64,000 nt of DNA from Anagrus nilaparvatae (lineage: Eukaryota > Arthropoda > Insecta > Hymenoptera > Mymaridae), in assembly GCA_022575985.1 (NCBI GenBank), contig JAKSXM010000007.1, forward strand, positions 746,501 through 810,500. Reading direction: 5' to 3'. The notes beneath the pieces are model-generated. The model was not told the origin of the DNA, made no database searches, and was given only the letters and a program-made list of their open reading frames with translations. Below are positions 30,930 to 43,018 of the stretch, piece after piece. Position numbers and translations under genes: made by a program. The first letter of the stretch is position 1. Each line of letters starts with the position of its first letter.

Positions 30930-31799
30930 TGAAAGGTTCGGATTTGGACCCGACCTGTGCAACGGAAAAAATAACTTGTATTATGATCTTCCTATGTATC
31001 ACAATGTTCGGTTTTTACGCCGAACACCCTTAAAGCCAGAGAAACAACAACCAGTGTTGATCAAAGGCAGCAATATTTGTTAGCTGTTGAACTTATAGAA
31101 AATAATATAATTATTGAGACATGAATAATTAACACAATTGTTAAACAACTGGTCTTTATTATTTCATAATTGCTTTACAAGTAGCGAACTACTAGAAAGC
31201 CAAAGAGCGTCTCAGCTTGTGGCGAAATCCGTCCTCATATTTATACCCGAGAGGCGAATTTTGCACACTGCTTCTAGAAAATTCGTGATGTTTCTTAGAA
31301 CGATTAAAATGATATTAATTTGCTTATTTGCATTATTTTATGTTACAATGCATTTTAATTGTTCTATTACAGTTTGTTTTTATGTTTTACATCGTTTTTA
31401 ATACTTTTATATTTTTATAATTAATTAATAATTATTTAATTATGAGTTGATACTTAATCTTGAATGTTCTTAAATTACTATTTTGCTTAATTCTACTATT
31501 ATCTTTACTATATACAATATTTACATTGAAATGGAATCTTATCATTATTGAATAGATTGATTTGGCATCGATGCATATTCCGGATTATGCATCGTTGCAT
31601 TTTTATTTTATGTTTAACGTTTTTCTAATAATTTAAATTGTAAGTCCGAGAGGTGGCGACCTCTGAACTACTTGTACAAGATTTTAATCAACCGGTAAAT
31701 ATGAATGATTTATATTTATCGGGCTCGATTTTATCGATTTATATTTGATTTTCTCATTTTACCCTTCATACACGGATGTACCCCGTTTCTGTACCCTAC
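30930..31799 (-). repeat. LTR (3' LTR in element orientation)
   Basis: On the plus strand it begins TGAAAGGTTCGG and ends CCCTACA. It differs from 36061-36931 at only a few positions (I count at least four substitutions, e.g. gatcttcc/gattttcc, gaacacc/gaacgcc), so insertion was recent. ORFs inside the LTR are not genes. Confidence 0.97.
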
Positions 31800-31821
31800 A
31801 ACTACCCCTCCCCAAACTTTT
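31800..31821 (-). promoter_or_regulatory. polypurine tract of the LTR element
   Basis: Minus strand reads AAAAAGTTTGGGGAGGGGTA immediately before the LTR start TGTAGGG: the expected place and composition for second-strand priming. Confidence 0.75.
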
Positions 31822-32813
31822 TATTACGGAGCGTAATAAAGAGTTTGTGTGTATGTAATGAGGGCAGAGAACGGTACATCCGTAATCATATAATTTTTAT
31901 TTACTTTATTTAATCATATTGTTTTTGATAAAATTTTAGATTTTGATTTTCAATTTATTTCATAAATTCATAATTTCTTATAAGAATTGTAAATTTATTA
32001 ATTTTTATTTTGCATGCAATATTATTAAATTATTTTGTAAATTTTATTTTTAATTTTTAGAGAAATATCTATTTTTTTTCTCAATTTATTATTATAAACT
32101 AAAGATTTAATGATTTAAATATAATTTTTATTAAGTTTTCAACCAATTTTAATTTACTTAAAAAATATGGTTCTTTTTTATTATTTCATTTTAATTTTTA
32201 CGTATTATTTTCTTAATTTTTTATGTTTATTTTTATTTGATAGGCGTTAATTAAATTAATTTTTATGTCTTTAATTATTTAATTATCATTTTTTATAATC
32301 TTTATGATTTTTTATATTTTATAATTATTTCTATTTTTGTTTGTTTTTATTTCTAAATTAATACCTCTTAAAGAATTTTATAATTCAAATACAATCATAA
32401 AAATCCCTTAGCATTTTCTTACCCATATAAGATTTACCAAGAGTCTCCATAAAAGTATTTTTACAGTTTTTAAACTGCCAATACATTTAATAATTTAAAA
32501 AATTAATAATAAAAAGAAATATTCAATACGATCGTACCCATATAGATCATATTAAAAACTTTGCTTCTTATAATTTGATTACAATTTTTATTATTGATTT
32601 AGATCATTTTATTTTATTTTTTAATATATTTATAGGAGTTTGTTTTGTTTATCTTAGATAAAAAGTAAGAATTTAATTTCTTTTGTTATTTTTCTTATGA
32701 TTAGTTTATTTTGAATTTTTACATAAGTTTGTGTGTTTATCTCTCATTAATTTACAATATTTTAATTTTTATATTTAACTTTTGTATTCCTTTTTCTATT
32801 AATTTTAAGTTTG

Positions 32814-32974
32814 GTTGGAAATTCGGTTCGAGTTTCCAACATAAAGAAATAAATACATAATAAGAACTAAATTTTTAGTTTGGTTGGAAACTCGATATGA
32901 GTTTCCAACATAAGGAAACATGCATAATAAACTAAGTTTTAAGTGTGGTTGGAAACTCGATGCAAGTTTCCAAC
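32814..32974. repeat. three tandem stem-loops, GTTGGAAACTC...GAGTTTCCAAC
   Basis: Copies at 32814-32840, 32883-32909 and 32948-32974 each pair GTTGGAAA(c)TC with GA(g)TTTCCAAC around a loop of four to six bases. They are spaced 69 and 65 bases apart. Loops differ while stems are kept, and stem changes are partly tolerated. They lie in the long non-coding 3' part of the LTR element. Confidence 0.85.
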
Positions 32975-33030
32975 ATATGGAAAAAGGCTTTTATTAAAAA
33001 ACAAAACATTAGAATTTTATCAGATTTTTG

Positions 33031-33061
<31 letters not shown>

Positions 33062-33223
33062 TTTTTCTGTTTATTATTAATTTTTAAGGAAGATTAATTT
33101 TTCTTTCCTTTAAAAAAAAAAAATATATATATAAGCTTTTTTGTAAAATTAAAACATAATTTATTTTTTATTTTTTTTGTTTTTGTTAATAATTTTTTTT
33201 TTTTTGTGTTTTTTATTAATATT

Positions 33224-34639
33224 TTATTCTGAACCGAAATGTTCATTTTCAATTTCAGTTTCACTTATTACTTGAATGGCATCAATTTCCTGTTGAGATT
33301 TTTGCCCCTGTTTCTTGTTTTGATATGATTGATTTTGATTTTGCCTATTTATTTGCCCTTTATTTTGACGTTGTTGTTGCGTAATATTTTGCTGTCGCCC
33401 TTGATAATTATTTTCATCTTTAGCACTTTCTGAATTTCTATAGCTTAGATCTTGTCTGTTATCTCGAACTTCAGTATAATTTCCCCTTCTTTGATAATTG
33501 TTTAGATTTTGACCAACTTGCCTGTCTTGACTTTTCCATGACTGTTCTTTTTCATTGTTAAATTGATTATTATAATTGTAACTAGCATTGTTTCTGTATG
33601 AGTTATTTTTACTATATGATTTTTCATTTTGCCAATTTGTATCTTGAATATTTCTACTTGATCGGTCATCATTATCCTCTTGCTCAAGAATATCCAGAAA
33701 TTCATCTCTTGTTTTTGTTCTTAGTGCTCTTATTATTCTTCTAGTATTTGGGTCAAAATGTGGAATTATCTGGTTAATTATTTCTTCTTGATCATTGGAT
33801 ATTTCCAAGTCTTCAGCGATGTTGAATAATGTGAGTGCATACTCTACTCTAGTTTGTTTACCATTTTCATCATATGAACCAGAATTGAAAATTCTTCTTA
33901 AACCATCTTTAATAGTTGCATTCCAAAATCGTTTTTTGAATTGATCTACGAAATTATCATAATTATTTATGTCTTTTTCTACCAGATAGAACCAATTTTT
34001 TGCTCTTTTTTGTAAACACTGGCTAATTAATATTTTTGTATTTTCACCCTTATTATCAAAGTAATTTTCTATATATTTTTACAAATCTATTAAAAATTTT
34101 AGAGGTTTTTCATCATGGTCACCTCTGAAGATAGGAGCCTTCATTTTTACTCCTAGAGTTTTATTTCTTGTTGCGGCGGTAGCACAGCTGCTGTTATTTA
34201 TGCTTACATCAATTTGACTGAACATCTCTTCTAGTTTGTCAATGTCTTTGGCTCTATTTTTTATTGCTTCTAATTCTTTTTCTATGACGTTGTTTTCTTC
34301 TGTGACTGATTTTATACGATTTTCCATAGCTTCTAGTTGAGTGTTATAATTTTCTTTTTCATTGACTAGTTGCTGAATTCTGTCTTCTTGGCTATTTATT
34401 AATCTTGTTTTTTCACTAAGATCTTTTTCATATTTGGTTTCTTTCTCATCAAAAAATTCAAACATTTTCCCTATTGTGTTGCTCATATTGGCAATCATTT
34501 TTACGATTATTTCTTTCTCATTCGGATTATTACTTCCTATATTTAGAGCGGGATTTTGTTTCTTGAATTCCCTTAACATGTAGTCTGAATTTTCTCGTAA
34601 AGTGAGCATAAGATCAGCAATGACTTTCTTTTTTGACAT
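33224..34639 (-). pseudogene. gag-type capsid protein of the LTR element, one in-frame stop
   Basis: ATG at 34639; the frame runs to 33224 (472 codons with the stop) and is broken only by one TAA at 34081-34079. The N-terminal 150 residues are helical with strong heptads (coiled coil, e.g. NEKENYNTQLEAMENRIKS). The capsid-like part is marked by KAPIFRGDHDEKPLKFL, then W/F-rich helices after the stop, as in Ty3/Gypsy gag. The C-terminus is Gln/Asn/Arg-rich (RRGNYTEVRDNRQ, QGRQQNITQQQRQ) and lacks a CCHC knuckle. Gag packages the element RNA. No pol follows. The single stop in an otherwise clean frame suggests recent decay or translation of a shorter product. Confidence 0.8.
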
Positions 34640-36045
34640 TTTGTTTTAGTTTTACAACAAATACTTTTAAATTATTGAGCCTTTTCCTTAAATGGAAAAA
34701 AAAAAAATTTTTTAAATTAAGCTTTTTTCTTGGAATTAAACAAAAAAATTTATTTTTTATTGATTTTTTGTATATATTTAAGTTTCTATTAATTTTTACA
34801 AAAATGCATAAAATTGCATACAATTGCATAAAAGTGCATCTATTAATTGCATATAATAAATTGCACTCTTGCATATGAGTTCATTTTCGAATATAACGCA
34901 TTTAATCTTAAATAACTTTTCATTTAGTTAAATGTATTAAATGTTTGTTTTTATTTACTTTAATATCTAATATATAAAATATGCTTTATTTACATTAAAA
35001 TAAAATTATAAACCATACTTTAAAAGGAAATAATGATAATAATAATATAAAAAATCCAAAGTGAATTTTTGGCGTATATACTCAATGTCATATGCAAGAT
35101 GAGAAGAAAAATAAAAAAAAATATTTAATCTCTACGCATTTTTATAATTAGAAACAAAGAAATGAGTGAGAGCACACATATATAGAGAAAATCAATATCA
35201 TCATCGTAACTTATTATTGGCGAAAAATGGTATCGTTTGATTATTATGAATTTTAAATATATTTCTTACTTGTATTCAAAAATAAAAATTTAATTATTAT
35301 GCTAATTGTAAACAAGAAGTAAGAAATTTCATTTTTTGTTTGTTGCGCAGAACAAAAGAGTAAATTTTAATCAAATAAAATAAGTTTTGAAAAAGAAAAA
35401 AAAATTTTTTTATATAATTCAGATGTTCTTATCGCGCATCCTTAATGCTAAAAAAAAATGAAAATAAAAATTCTAGCATTAAATTCTTTTTTGAAAAACT
35501 AAAAAAAAAAAGTATAACTTGCATTTATTCTAATGCTTCTTTACTTGCATTTATTTTAATGCTTTAAAAAAAAAAAATGAATACATTGTACTATTATTTT
35601 TCAGTACTTAAAAAGGAAAATTTTAGGATTAATATATGAATCATTACATAAATTATCAATGGATTATTACATGGTTCAATTCTTTTATTGTACTTCCTTT
35701 TGACTGATTTTAGATTCAAGATTTTTTAATCTTATTTCTTGTGAGCGTATGACTTTTAAGAGTTCATTAACTCTATTTTTTAAATAAATATTCTCAATTT
35801 CGATTTTGATTTACACTTTGATTACCAAGGACTTTTAACTCCCTGATATAATCAATGGCTCGACTTAATGAATGCCATTGTTCGTTATCAAGATGTTGTA
35901 AAAATTCGACAGATTCTGCCAAATCACTTTGCTGACTTTCAATAATATTTAATTTTTTTATTTAATTTTCTACTCATTATTCTTCTGATTTGTTAAAATT
36001 GCAGTCAAAGGAAAAAAAAAAATTTTTTTTACAAAAAAAGAACTA

Positions 36046-36058
36046 GGCAGGATCGCCA
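36046..36058 (-). other. primer-binding site of the LTR element
   Basis: Minus strand TGGCGATCCTGCC starts two bases inside the 5' LTR boundary; TGG is complementary to the CCA end of a tRNA. The primer tRNA cannot be named with certainty. Confidence 0.7.
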
Positions 36059-36060
36059 GT

Positions 36061-36931
36061 TGAAAGGTTCGGATTTGGACCCGACCTGTGCAACGAAAAA
36101 AATAACTTGTATTATGATTTTCCTATGTATCACAATGTTCGGTTTTTACGCCGAACGCCCTTAAAGCCAGAGAAACAACAACCAGTGTTGATCAAAGGCA
36201 GCAATATTTGTTAGCTGTTGAACTTATAGAAAATAATATAATTATTGAGACATGAATAATTAACACAATTGTTAAACAACTGGTCTTTATTATTTCATAA
36301 ATGCTTTACAAGTAGCGAACTACTAGAAAGCCAAAGAGCGTCTCAGCTTGTGGCGAAATCCGTCCTCATATTTATACCCGAGAGGCGAATTTTGCACACT
36401 GCTTCTAGAAAATTCGTGATGTTTCTTAGAACGATTAAAATGATATTAATTTGCTTATTTGCATTATTTTATGTTACAATGCATTTTAATTGTTCTATTA
36501 CAGTTTGTTTTTATGTTTTACATCGTTTTTAATACTTTTATATTTTTATAATTAATTAATAATTATTTAATTATGAGTTGATACTTAATCTTGAATGTTC
36601 TTAAATTACTATTTTGCTTAATTCTACTATTATCTTTACTATATACAATATTTACATTGAAATGGAATCTTATCATTATTGAATAGATTGATTTGGCATC
36701 GATGCATATTCCGGATTATGCATCGTTGCATTTTTATTTTATGTTTAACGTTTTTCTAATAATTTAAATTGTAAGTCCGAGAGGTGGCGACCTCTGAACT
36801 ACTTGTACAAGATTTTAATCAACCGGTAAATATGAATGATTTATATTTATCGGGCTCGATTTTATCGATTTATATTTGATTTTCTCATTTTACCCTTCAT
36901 ACACGGATGTACCCCGTTTCTGTACCCTACA
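36061..36931 (-). repeat. LTR (5' LTR in element orientation)
   Basis: Near-identical to 30930-31799, offset 5131 bases (one extra base near the end). It is followed by the right AGCT duplication and then lipase coding sequence. Confidence 0.97.
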
Positions 36932-37142
36932 AGCTGGTTGTGAATTTGAAAAAGGCTGTTTTGATGTTTGCGCACATTCAAGAGCTTACGAATATTTTGC
37001 GGAATCTATAAATAGTGGAACAGGATTTATTGGCAAATACAAAAATATTTACAGGAAAATGGGTGGAGTTAAAAGAGATTCAATAGAACCTGGAATTTAC
37101 AAATTATCAACAAATCAAGCAAAACCTTTTGCCAAAGGTTAA

Positions 37143-38099
37143 AACAGAATTTTGCAGCTGAAAAAAGATTTTTAAACAAACTTCTACCGAATATACAAAG
37201 GGGAATTTCATTGAAGTTTTTAATGTTAAATGTAAATTTTAACAGGTGCAAAAAACAGTACGATAAATTATTCATTACTAAAAATCGAATCTGATAAATA
37301 AAAATAGTAATTACTAAAATTATTCATATTCTGTTATAAGTAAATACTAAAGCGTCTGTTATAAATAAATGGAAAATGCCAGCAAAATTAACCTGATGGT
37401 ACCTCTCGTTTAGGTTCTCCTTACTTCTAAACTTTTTTGTTGTTGTAACAATAATCTTTTTTCTGAATTTTTTTAAAATAAAAATTAGGTAATTACTAAA
37501 AAATTAATTATTTTTGTTTGAATAAAATCGAGAAACGAAAATCAAAGATTTTCCTGGCGATAGGCAACATTTTCACAGTAGTGAACAGTCTGTAGCCCAA
37601 AGTAAGCGTTTTATTAAAAATTTATTTTGCAGTTTTATGTGAAAAAATAGAAATTTATGAAACAAGTGATAATGCAATACATTTTATTACACCGAACGCG
37701 AAGATTCGTGTTACGTACCTCAGACCTGAAAACCTTCCTATCCGGTGAAATATGCATTTATATCACGAATTTCATAAATAATTTTCTTTAAAAAGTGCGA
37801 TAAAATCGTCCCATCAGTGCCTAAAGTTCGTCTTTAATAAAAGTTAATTTCGGAAAGTCTTACGCAGGTTCCTCCTCATCTAATAATCTTAGCTATCTTG
37901 ATCTATTTCCATATAGTTTTTAAGTAACGCACTTCAGAGATTATAATATAGTGAGTTAAAAATTTTTGCATGATTGAATCGTTTTTTTTTTCAATTTTGA
38001 AATAAACATGTAACTCAACTTAAATTTAAAAAAAGGGGAAATTTTTTATCGTCTTTATATTTCAAAAAAATTTCCTCCCCTTCCATTCACCAAAACTAA
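37143..38099. other. lipase 3' UTR and intergenic DNA
   Basis: A poly-A signal AATAAA lies at about 37298. The rest is non-coding; I see no further gene. A tract attttcctggcgata at about 37549 resembles tracts near other genes in the window. Confidence 0.4.
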
Positions 38100-38133
38100 A
38101 ATTATTAGTAAAAACTAGCATATTGCTAGCATT

Positions 38134-39212
38134 ATGTTATCTAGTGTTTGCACTGCTTGTAATTTAGAACTGCTACAGCCTATTGCTTGTATTAGCTGTA
38201 AAAAGCCTTTTCATGACACCTGTGGGCTATATATTGTAACATTGCCCACAGATGAAGAATGTTCTTTATGCAACAGCTGTATTCAACTACCGGAGATTAG
38301 GAAAACGTATTCTATTCCTCCTCATCAAAGGTTAAGAAGAGCAGATTCTGAAAGTAGTCTGACTTTTAAAAGGAAAAAGGATGATCTTGAATCCCTGTAC
38401 CTTTATGCATTAACTGATAATCTCATAAAAAATACTACTTCTAAAACAATTCTTGCAGCTTCTACTGCTATGGACATGGCAACTCATGTTCCAGAAACTT
38501 CCTCAAATCAAGTTATACATCCAATCGATGGCTCCACTAGTTCAGTCACTTCAAACTCAGACATTTTCACTTATAAATGTGACAATTATTTCATGAGCGC
38601 TGTTTGATAGGCTATACTTTTAGTTGGAATTGAAAATCATTTAAACTATATAGTTAAAACCATAAATTACACTCTTTACAGGCTTAGACAATTTAAATAT
38701 CTAGTGAATAAAAATATACGGAAGCAATTGGTCTCTGCCCTAATTTTTCCGATATTAGATAATTGTATGTTTCCGATTGGAAATCTCCCAGCCTATCAAT
38801 ACGCGAGATTACAAAAATTACAGTTCGCTATGTTTGTGACATAAAATTTCCACTACCTTCTTCTCCTGCCAGAATTGCATTAGGCTGGTTGAACATAAGG
38901 ATCAGAGCAAAATATCTCTGTGCCTCCCACATTTACAACTTTTTGCAAAACGGTAAACCTGACTATTTAAAGTCTAAAATAAAAGTTCGTGACTTGCGAC
39001 CAAAAAACAGGCCACATTTATCAGTTGAAACGACAAAAAACCCTTTTTACAGCAATTCTTCACTTATTTTTATGATTTCTTTCTGGAATTCTATTTCTAA
39101 AAATATTCGTTTTTCATCTTCATTTGGCTCTTTTAAAGAGAACTTACTTAAGTATTTATTGGAGATTGACCTACGGGAATCAAATGTCCAATACATCACT
39201 CCTCACCTGTAA
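38134..39212 (+). mobile_element. internally deleted LINE: ORF1 zinc finger joined to reverse-transcriptase C-terminus
   Basis: 38134-38607 encodes a PHD-like finger (CTACN...CISCKKPFHDTCG...CSLCNSC), the start of a CR1/L2-type ORF1 as in the LINE at 19645. From about 38640 the sequence instead matches the C-terminal part of a LINE ORF2 (fragments QLVSALIFPILDNCMF and YARLQKLQFAMF in one frame, then IRAKYLCASHIYNFLQNGKP in another). The rest of ORF1, the endonuclease and the catalytic reverse transcriptase are missing. It is dead as a protein source, but could be a non-autonomous derivative if it kept both ends. The 3' end is not clear; AT-rich sequence follows to about 39420. Confidence 0.7.
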
Positions 39213-42200
39213 ATCTTACCTTTTTCACTTTTTTCATTCAAATCAAATTACTGTTTCCTTTTTCACTTTTACACAATATTCTAATAAATCATTTTTTCAA
39301 TTCTCTTTATTATTTTTTGTTAAATCTTTTTACTATTTTCATTTAATGTAAATTTAAATCTATAAAAATTAATTTTATATAAATTTATATTTCATTTGTT
39401 ATTTTTCACTAAATATTATTTTCTTCTTGTTCTTATTCAAATTATTTTATCATGTGCAATGCAATTATTTTGCAATTTATTTATGTACCAAAACTTTTTG
39501 TATAATATTTACACAATAAACTACTTAATAATAACGAAAAAAAACAGCAATGTTTTATACCATAGTTTCCATAGTTCAAACTGAGAATCTGAAATTTTGA
39601 TTGATGCTTAATTCTATTCATCAGGTCATTAATTTATACATCTTAGAAAATACATTTAGATTGCGAGAAAAAAGTACCATCTACATATCAAGAGATAAAC
39701 TAAGTGATATAAATCAAATAAATTCTGCTAATTGTACATCACTTTTTACTTTTAAGAAATTAAGATTGAAAAATTAGCTTTTTTTAGCTTGTTATCGTAA
39801 AAGAAAATTTTTTACGTTTTGTAATTTTTTTTCTCTGTAAAATTAGAATTAATTAGAATTATGCCAAAATGCATCACATGTACAATCATCTGGTTATTAT
39901 TTTAAAATTTTTGTTCCTTCATTTGATTTTAAAAATTAAAAACTTTTAATTATTGATCCTACTACTTGCTGCTTCCCTAAGATCACAAAAGCACCCAAGC
40001 TAATATATCCACATACGTAATTTTGAATGTGAAAAAAAAAGTAAAAAATTAATAGTTATATTTACCAGTGTGAAGTTTTAATAAGTAAGTACAATTTCAT
40101 AGCATATTAAATAAATGTAAAGGTTCGATGATCAGCACGTAATAATTATTATTACAAACTCAAGATTTCTGAAAGCGATAAATAGAGTTTATTTGTCGTA
40201 GCTGTAATGTATAATAATATTATGTCAAGGTACATTATATTAATTATTATAAAAATTTTTGATTTTTCTCTCTCTTTCTTTGTACCTACACCACTACACC
40301 ACCTATTCTAACACAAAATGCATCGTTGCGTAAATCCAATAATGATTATATCGGGCAAGGACGATAACAAAAATTATTATTCATGTTCCATATAGGTAAA
40401 CGAATATCAAGATGTCCTTGCGGTTCTCAAAAATAAAAAACCTATATCCTTTTTTTACTATAATATATAGAAAGTTATTTCCTTTGCAAATATTAAATGA
40501 TGATTCTAAACTTATTCTATTTAATGGCCAAATGGTATCGTACATCAAAATTTATGTAATTAAGATTATCTTTGCTTATATTATTAAAGTTTCCTTTTTT
40601 TCTTGCATCACTTTTTTTAAAATTAATTATTCATTTGTTGATTTTAAAAGTTTGATATTAAAAATTAATTGCACAAAAATAATCTTTTTATAATTAGCTG
40701 TATTTATTAAATTATTCGATACTTTTTACTTTTCAATCATTTCTAAATATGTTACAAAATAACTAATTATCATAGCATGATTAAAATTTGAATGACTTTG
40801 ATGTCAAAAAGACAGCTATATTAAAATTTTAAGTCGACATACTTTTTACATTTTTATTGCTTATAGAAAAAAATATACTTATTATTCAATTATTTGTCCA
40901 TATGTCTTGGGGATAATTTTGTTGCATAAAAATTATGCATGAATAATTTGAAAAAGAAATCTCTGTGAACTATGATATATTAGTTTTACAGCTATATCAG
41001 AGAATTTCTTATATTCTCAAATGTGAATAAATCTATTCGATACCTTGAGCTAACAACTTTTGGTTATTTCCCTTCTAGCTAAATCTCGATTATATTAAAA
41101 GAGAATGAGGATTCTTAAAGCTCTATTTATAACTGCTAAGTGCTGTCACCAGAAGCATTAAAATTAAATTATTTCTTCTTTATAACCAAAAATTGTTCCT
41201 TTGGAGACTAACAAAGGGATATCGAAACATATTAGACGCTATTTTAAGTTAATTATGTTGAAAAAACATCCCCGGTATCCTCCGTTTATTCCAGCGGGCT
41301 TCCATGGCCCAGAAAAACAGGGCATTTATTTATTAACTTATTAACTTCTGGTTCATCTTATTTTTTGGTGAAAGTGTCACCTTTTAAGCCTCATAAACCG
41401 CAATTTTTTATTACTGATTCTCTCCCATTGCTATTGCCAATTAACTGAATGTCCATTTTTGGCTTAAAATGAACAATTTTTTACTTGCTGCCGAAATCGC
41501 AATTTTTTATTAAAATAGGCTTTATAGTCCCTAAATTGAAATTATTTTAAGTTCAATTTGACATGTTCCATGTTATAATAATGGCTTTGAATACTGAAAA
41601 AATAATTTCAAAATATACTTTCATGCACTGTTCTGTATTTTGAAAATAATTTTAAAGCTATTTTTAAAAAAATATTACCAAAAGAAATGAATATGATACA
41701 ATTTAAACTATTATATATATATTATAATAATTAAATACGGAGACTCCGTGTTAAATCAGCCAGATCTTGGCCAAACTGTGGAGAAAAAAATTTGAAACGA
41801 AAAAAATTTCAAACGTCAACTAGATGATCATAATGTTGGCCAGTTCATGTCCCAGAAGCATACCATATGGCCTTAATATTGGACAAATTTTTCACAGGAT
41901 AGTATTGATAGTCAATTTTGCTTCAATTTTTAAAATTGATTTAATTTTAAAGCAATCAATAGCACATTCCATCCAATATTTAATTACAGGTTTGTTTCAA
42001 GAGATTTTATTAAATCTGATTAGAAACAAAATTGCAACCGCTTTTGCTAAAAAATTTAAGTAATTTAAGTTAATTGAGATATAAGCATAGAAAAATATTT
42101 TATTAATTTGAGGTAAATTTTGAAAAATTTAAAAAATTTTTGAATAGGACTATAGATAAGTATTAGCTTATTATTAAAATGCAATTTAAAAAATAAAATA

Positions 42201-42230
42201 ATAATAACACTCTCAGACTTTAGATAAATG
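39213..42230. other. long gene-free stretch
   Basis: No supported gene. It contains one block (about 41275-41560) related to the cores of the foldback elements at 7.5 and 53.8 kb, described separately. Other ORFs here are AT-rich random frames. Confidence 0.4.
41275..41560 (+). repeat. solitary copy of the foldback-element core
   Basis: It shares, in order, ctccgtttattcca, ggcccagaaa, cagggc, tgtcaccttttaa, a tract ending in aaaccgcaa, attctctc, gccaattaac and aaaatgaacaatttttt with the reverse complement of about 7265-7600. The later part also matches 53690-53880 in plus orientation. No inverted arms were found around it, so it may be a decayed copy or internal fragment. Confidence 0.65.
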
Positions 42231-42525
42231 TATACTGAAAAAAAAATCCGCTTGCGGCAAGCGGAATTTTTTTTCTCGTCAAACGATTGCAAATGACTTG
42301 AAACGTAAAGAAAATTAAAAAAAAAATTTTTTCCCGCTTACTTGGGATATGCGTATTTCGGTATGACGAGATTTGAGAAAATTTTGGAAAAAGAAAAGAA
42401 AAAATGTTTTTTTTTAATTTTCTTTACGTTTCAAATCATTTGCAATTGTTTGCAAAGAAAAAAAAATTCCGCTAGCCACAAGCGGAATTCCGCTAGCCGT
42501 AAGCGGATTTTTTTTTCAGTGTATA
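42231..42525. mobile_element. palindromic MITE
   Basis: The left end (tatactgaaaaaaaaatccg, then cttgcggcaagcgg) is mirrored by the right end (...ccgtaagcggatttttttttcagtgtata). The internal halves (gcaaatgacttgaaacgtaa and its inverse) also pair. Length is about 295 bases, ends TA..TA, no ORF of its own. It probably belongs to a TA-inserting (Tc1/mariner-like) group, by its ends only. Confidence 0.8.
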
Positions 42526-43018
42526 AAATTTCGAAAACTAGAGTATTTCTAGAGCTGATAAAAAATATATTAATATAAAAGTTTAAGATAAACATATTCA
42601 TTAGAAAATTAAAAATTATATAATTTCTTTGAATTAAAAAAAAACAAGCTACAAAACAAAAAAGATAATATTTTTTTGATGTGTTAAAGAATTGTGTCAA
42701 AAAAGATAAATAAAAGAGAAGATTTTTTAATATCTAATCAATTTTCGTTGTTTTTGAATTATTTTATGTGTATTATATGTGTATCTAAAATATTTTAAAT
42801 ATCATTTTTATGAAAGATTTAATAATTCTATGGAAATAAAAAAATTTCCTCATAATAAATATCTTATATTATTAATTTATTTCCATTCATCAATCTTGAC
42901 ATTTTAATCGCGTATGATAAATCTGAGAAAAAGTATAATTTATCTATTGGGCTAATTGATATATATTTTATTTATTATAATAAAATTATTTTATTAAATT
43001 TTAAACTATATTTTAAAC

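Larger units (their letters stand above)
30930..36931 (-). mobile_element. non-autonomous (gag-only) LTR retrotransposon, probably Ty3/Gypsy-derived
   Basis: 6.0 kb with two near-identical 0.87-kb LTRs, AGCT target duplications, a primer-binding site next to the right LTR and a polypurine tract next to the left LTR; these together fix the minus orientation. The internal 4.26 kb holds a single gag-type frame (34639-33224). There is no protease, reverse transcriptase or integrase, and no room for them. The rest is AT-rich non-coding sequence with three similar stem-loops (32814-32974) and a T-run (33031-33058). It interrupts the lipase gene. Confidence 0.93.
29819..37142 (+). pseudogene. pancreatic-lipase/phospholipase-A1-type secreted lipase, split by an LTR retrotransposon
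   Basis: Exons: 29819-29867 (signal peptide MVSKITLILVAIIAIYG), 29990-30307, 30423-30683, 30757-30929, with the last exon resuming at 36936-37142. Introns 1-3 are short with GT..AG borders, all in phase 1. Family motifs: APTFIITHGWLSD (oxyanion region), VILIDWS, the nucleophile elbow GHSMGAH (Ser), GLDPANP (catalytic Asp) and HADFYPNNG; after the break, a Cys-rich CAHSRAYEYFAESI with the catalytic His. Without the insert the length would be about 335 residues, normal for this family. The enzyme would hydrolyse ester bonds of phospholipids or triglycerides outside the cell. The coding frame is compatible on both sides of the insertion and I see no other lesion. It may be digestive or venom-type; the sequence does not decide. 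As assembled, the catalytic His is cut off. Confidence 0.88.

Noticed and set aside
31138..31401. 87-residue ORF present twice (also 36269-36532)
   Set aside because: It lies inside both LTRs; duplicated because the LTRs are, with antisense orientation to the element.
32814..32974. Three repeats considered as a CRISPR-like array
   Set aside because: Only three hairpin units, inside an LTR retrotransposon of a eukaryote; no cas genes.
41824..42063. 79-residue hydrophobic ORF, considered as another secreted family member
   Set aside because: No FPC motif, no signal-peptide exon found upstream, and composition like other random AT-rich frames. It could be a remnant, but I cannot support it.
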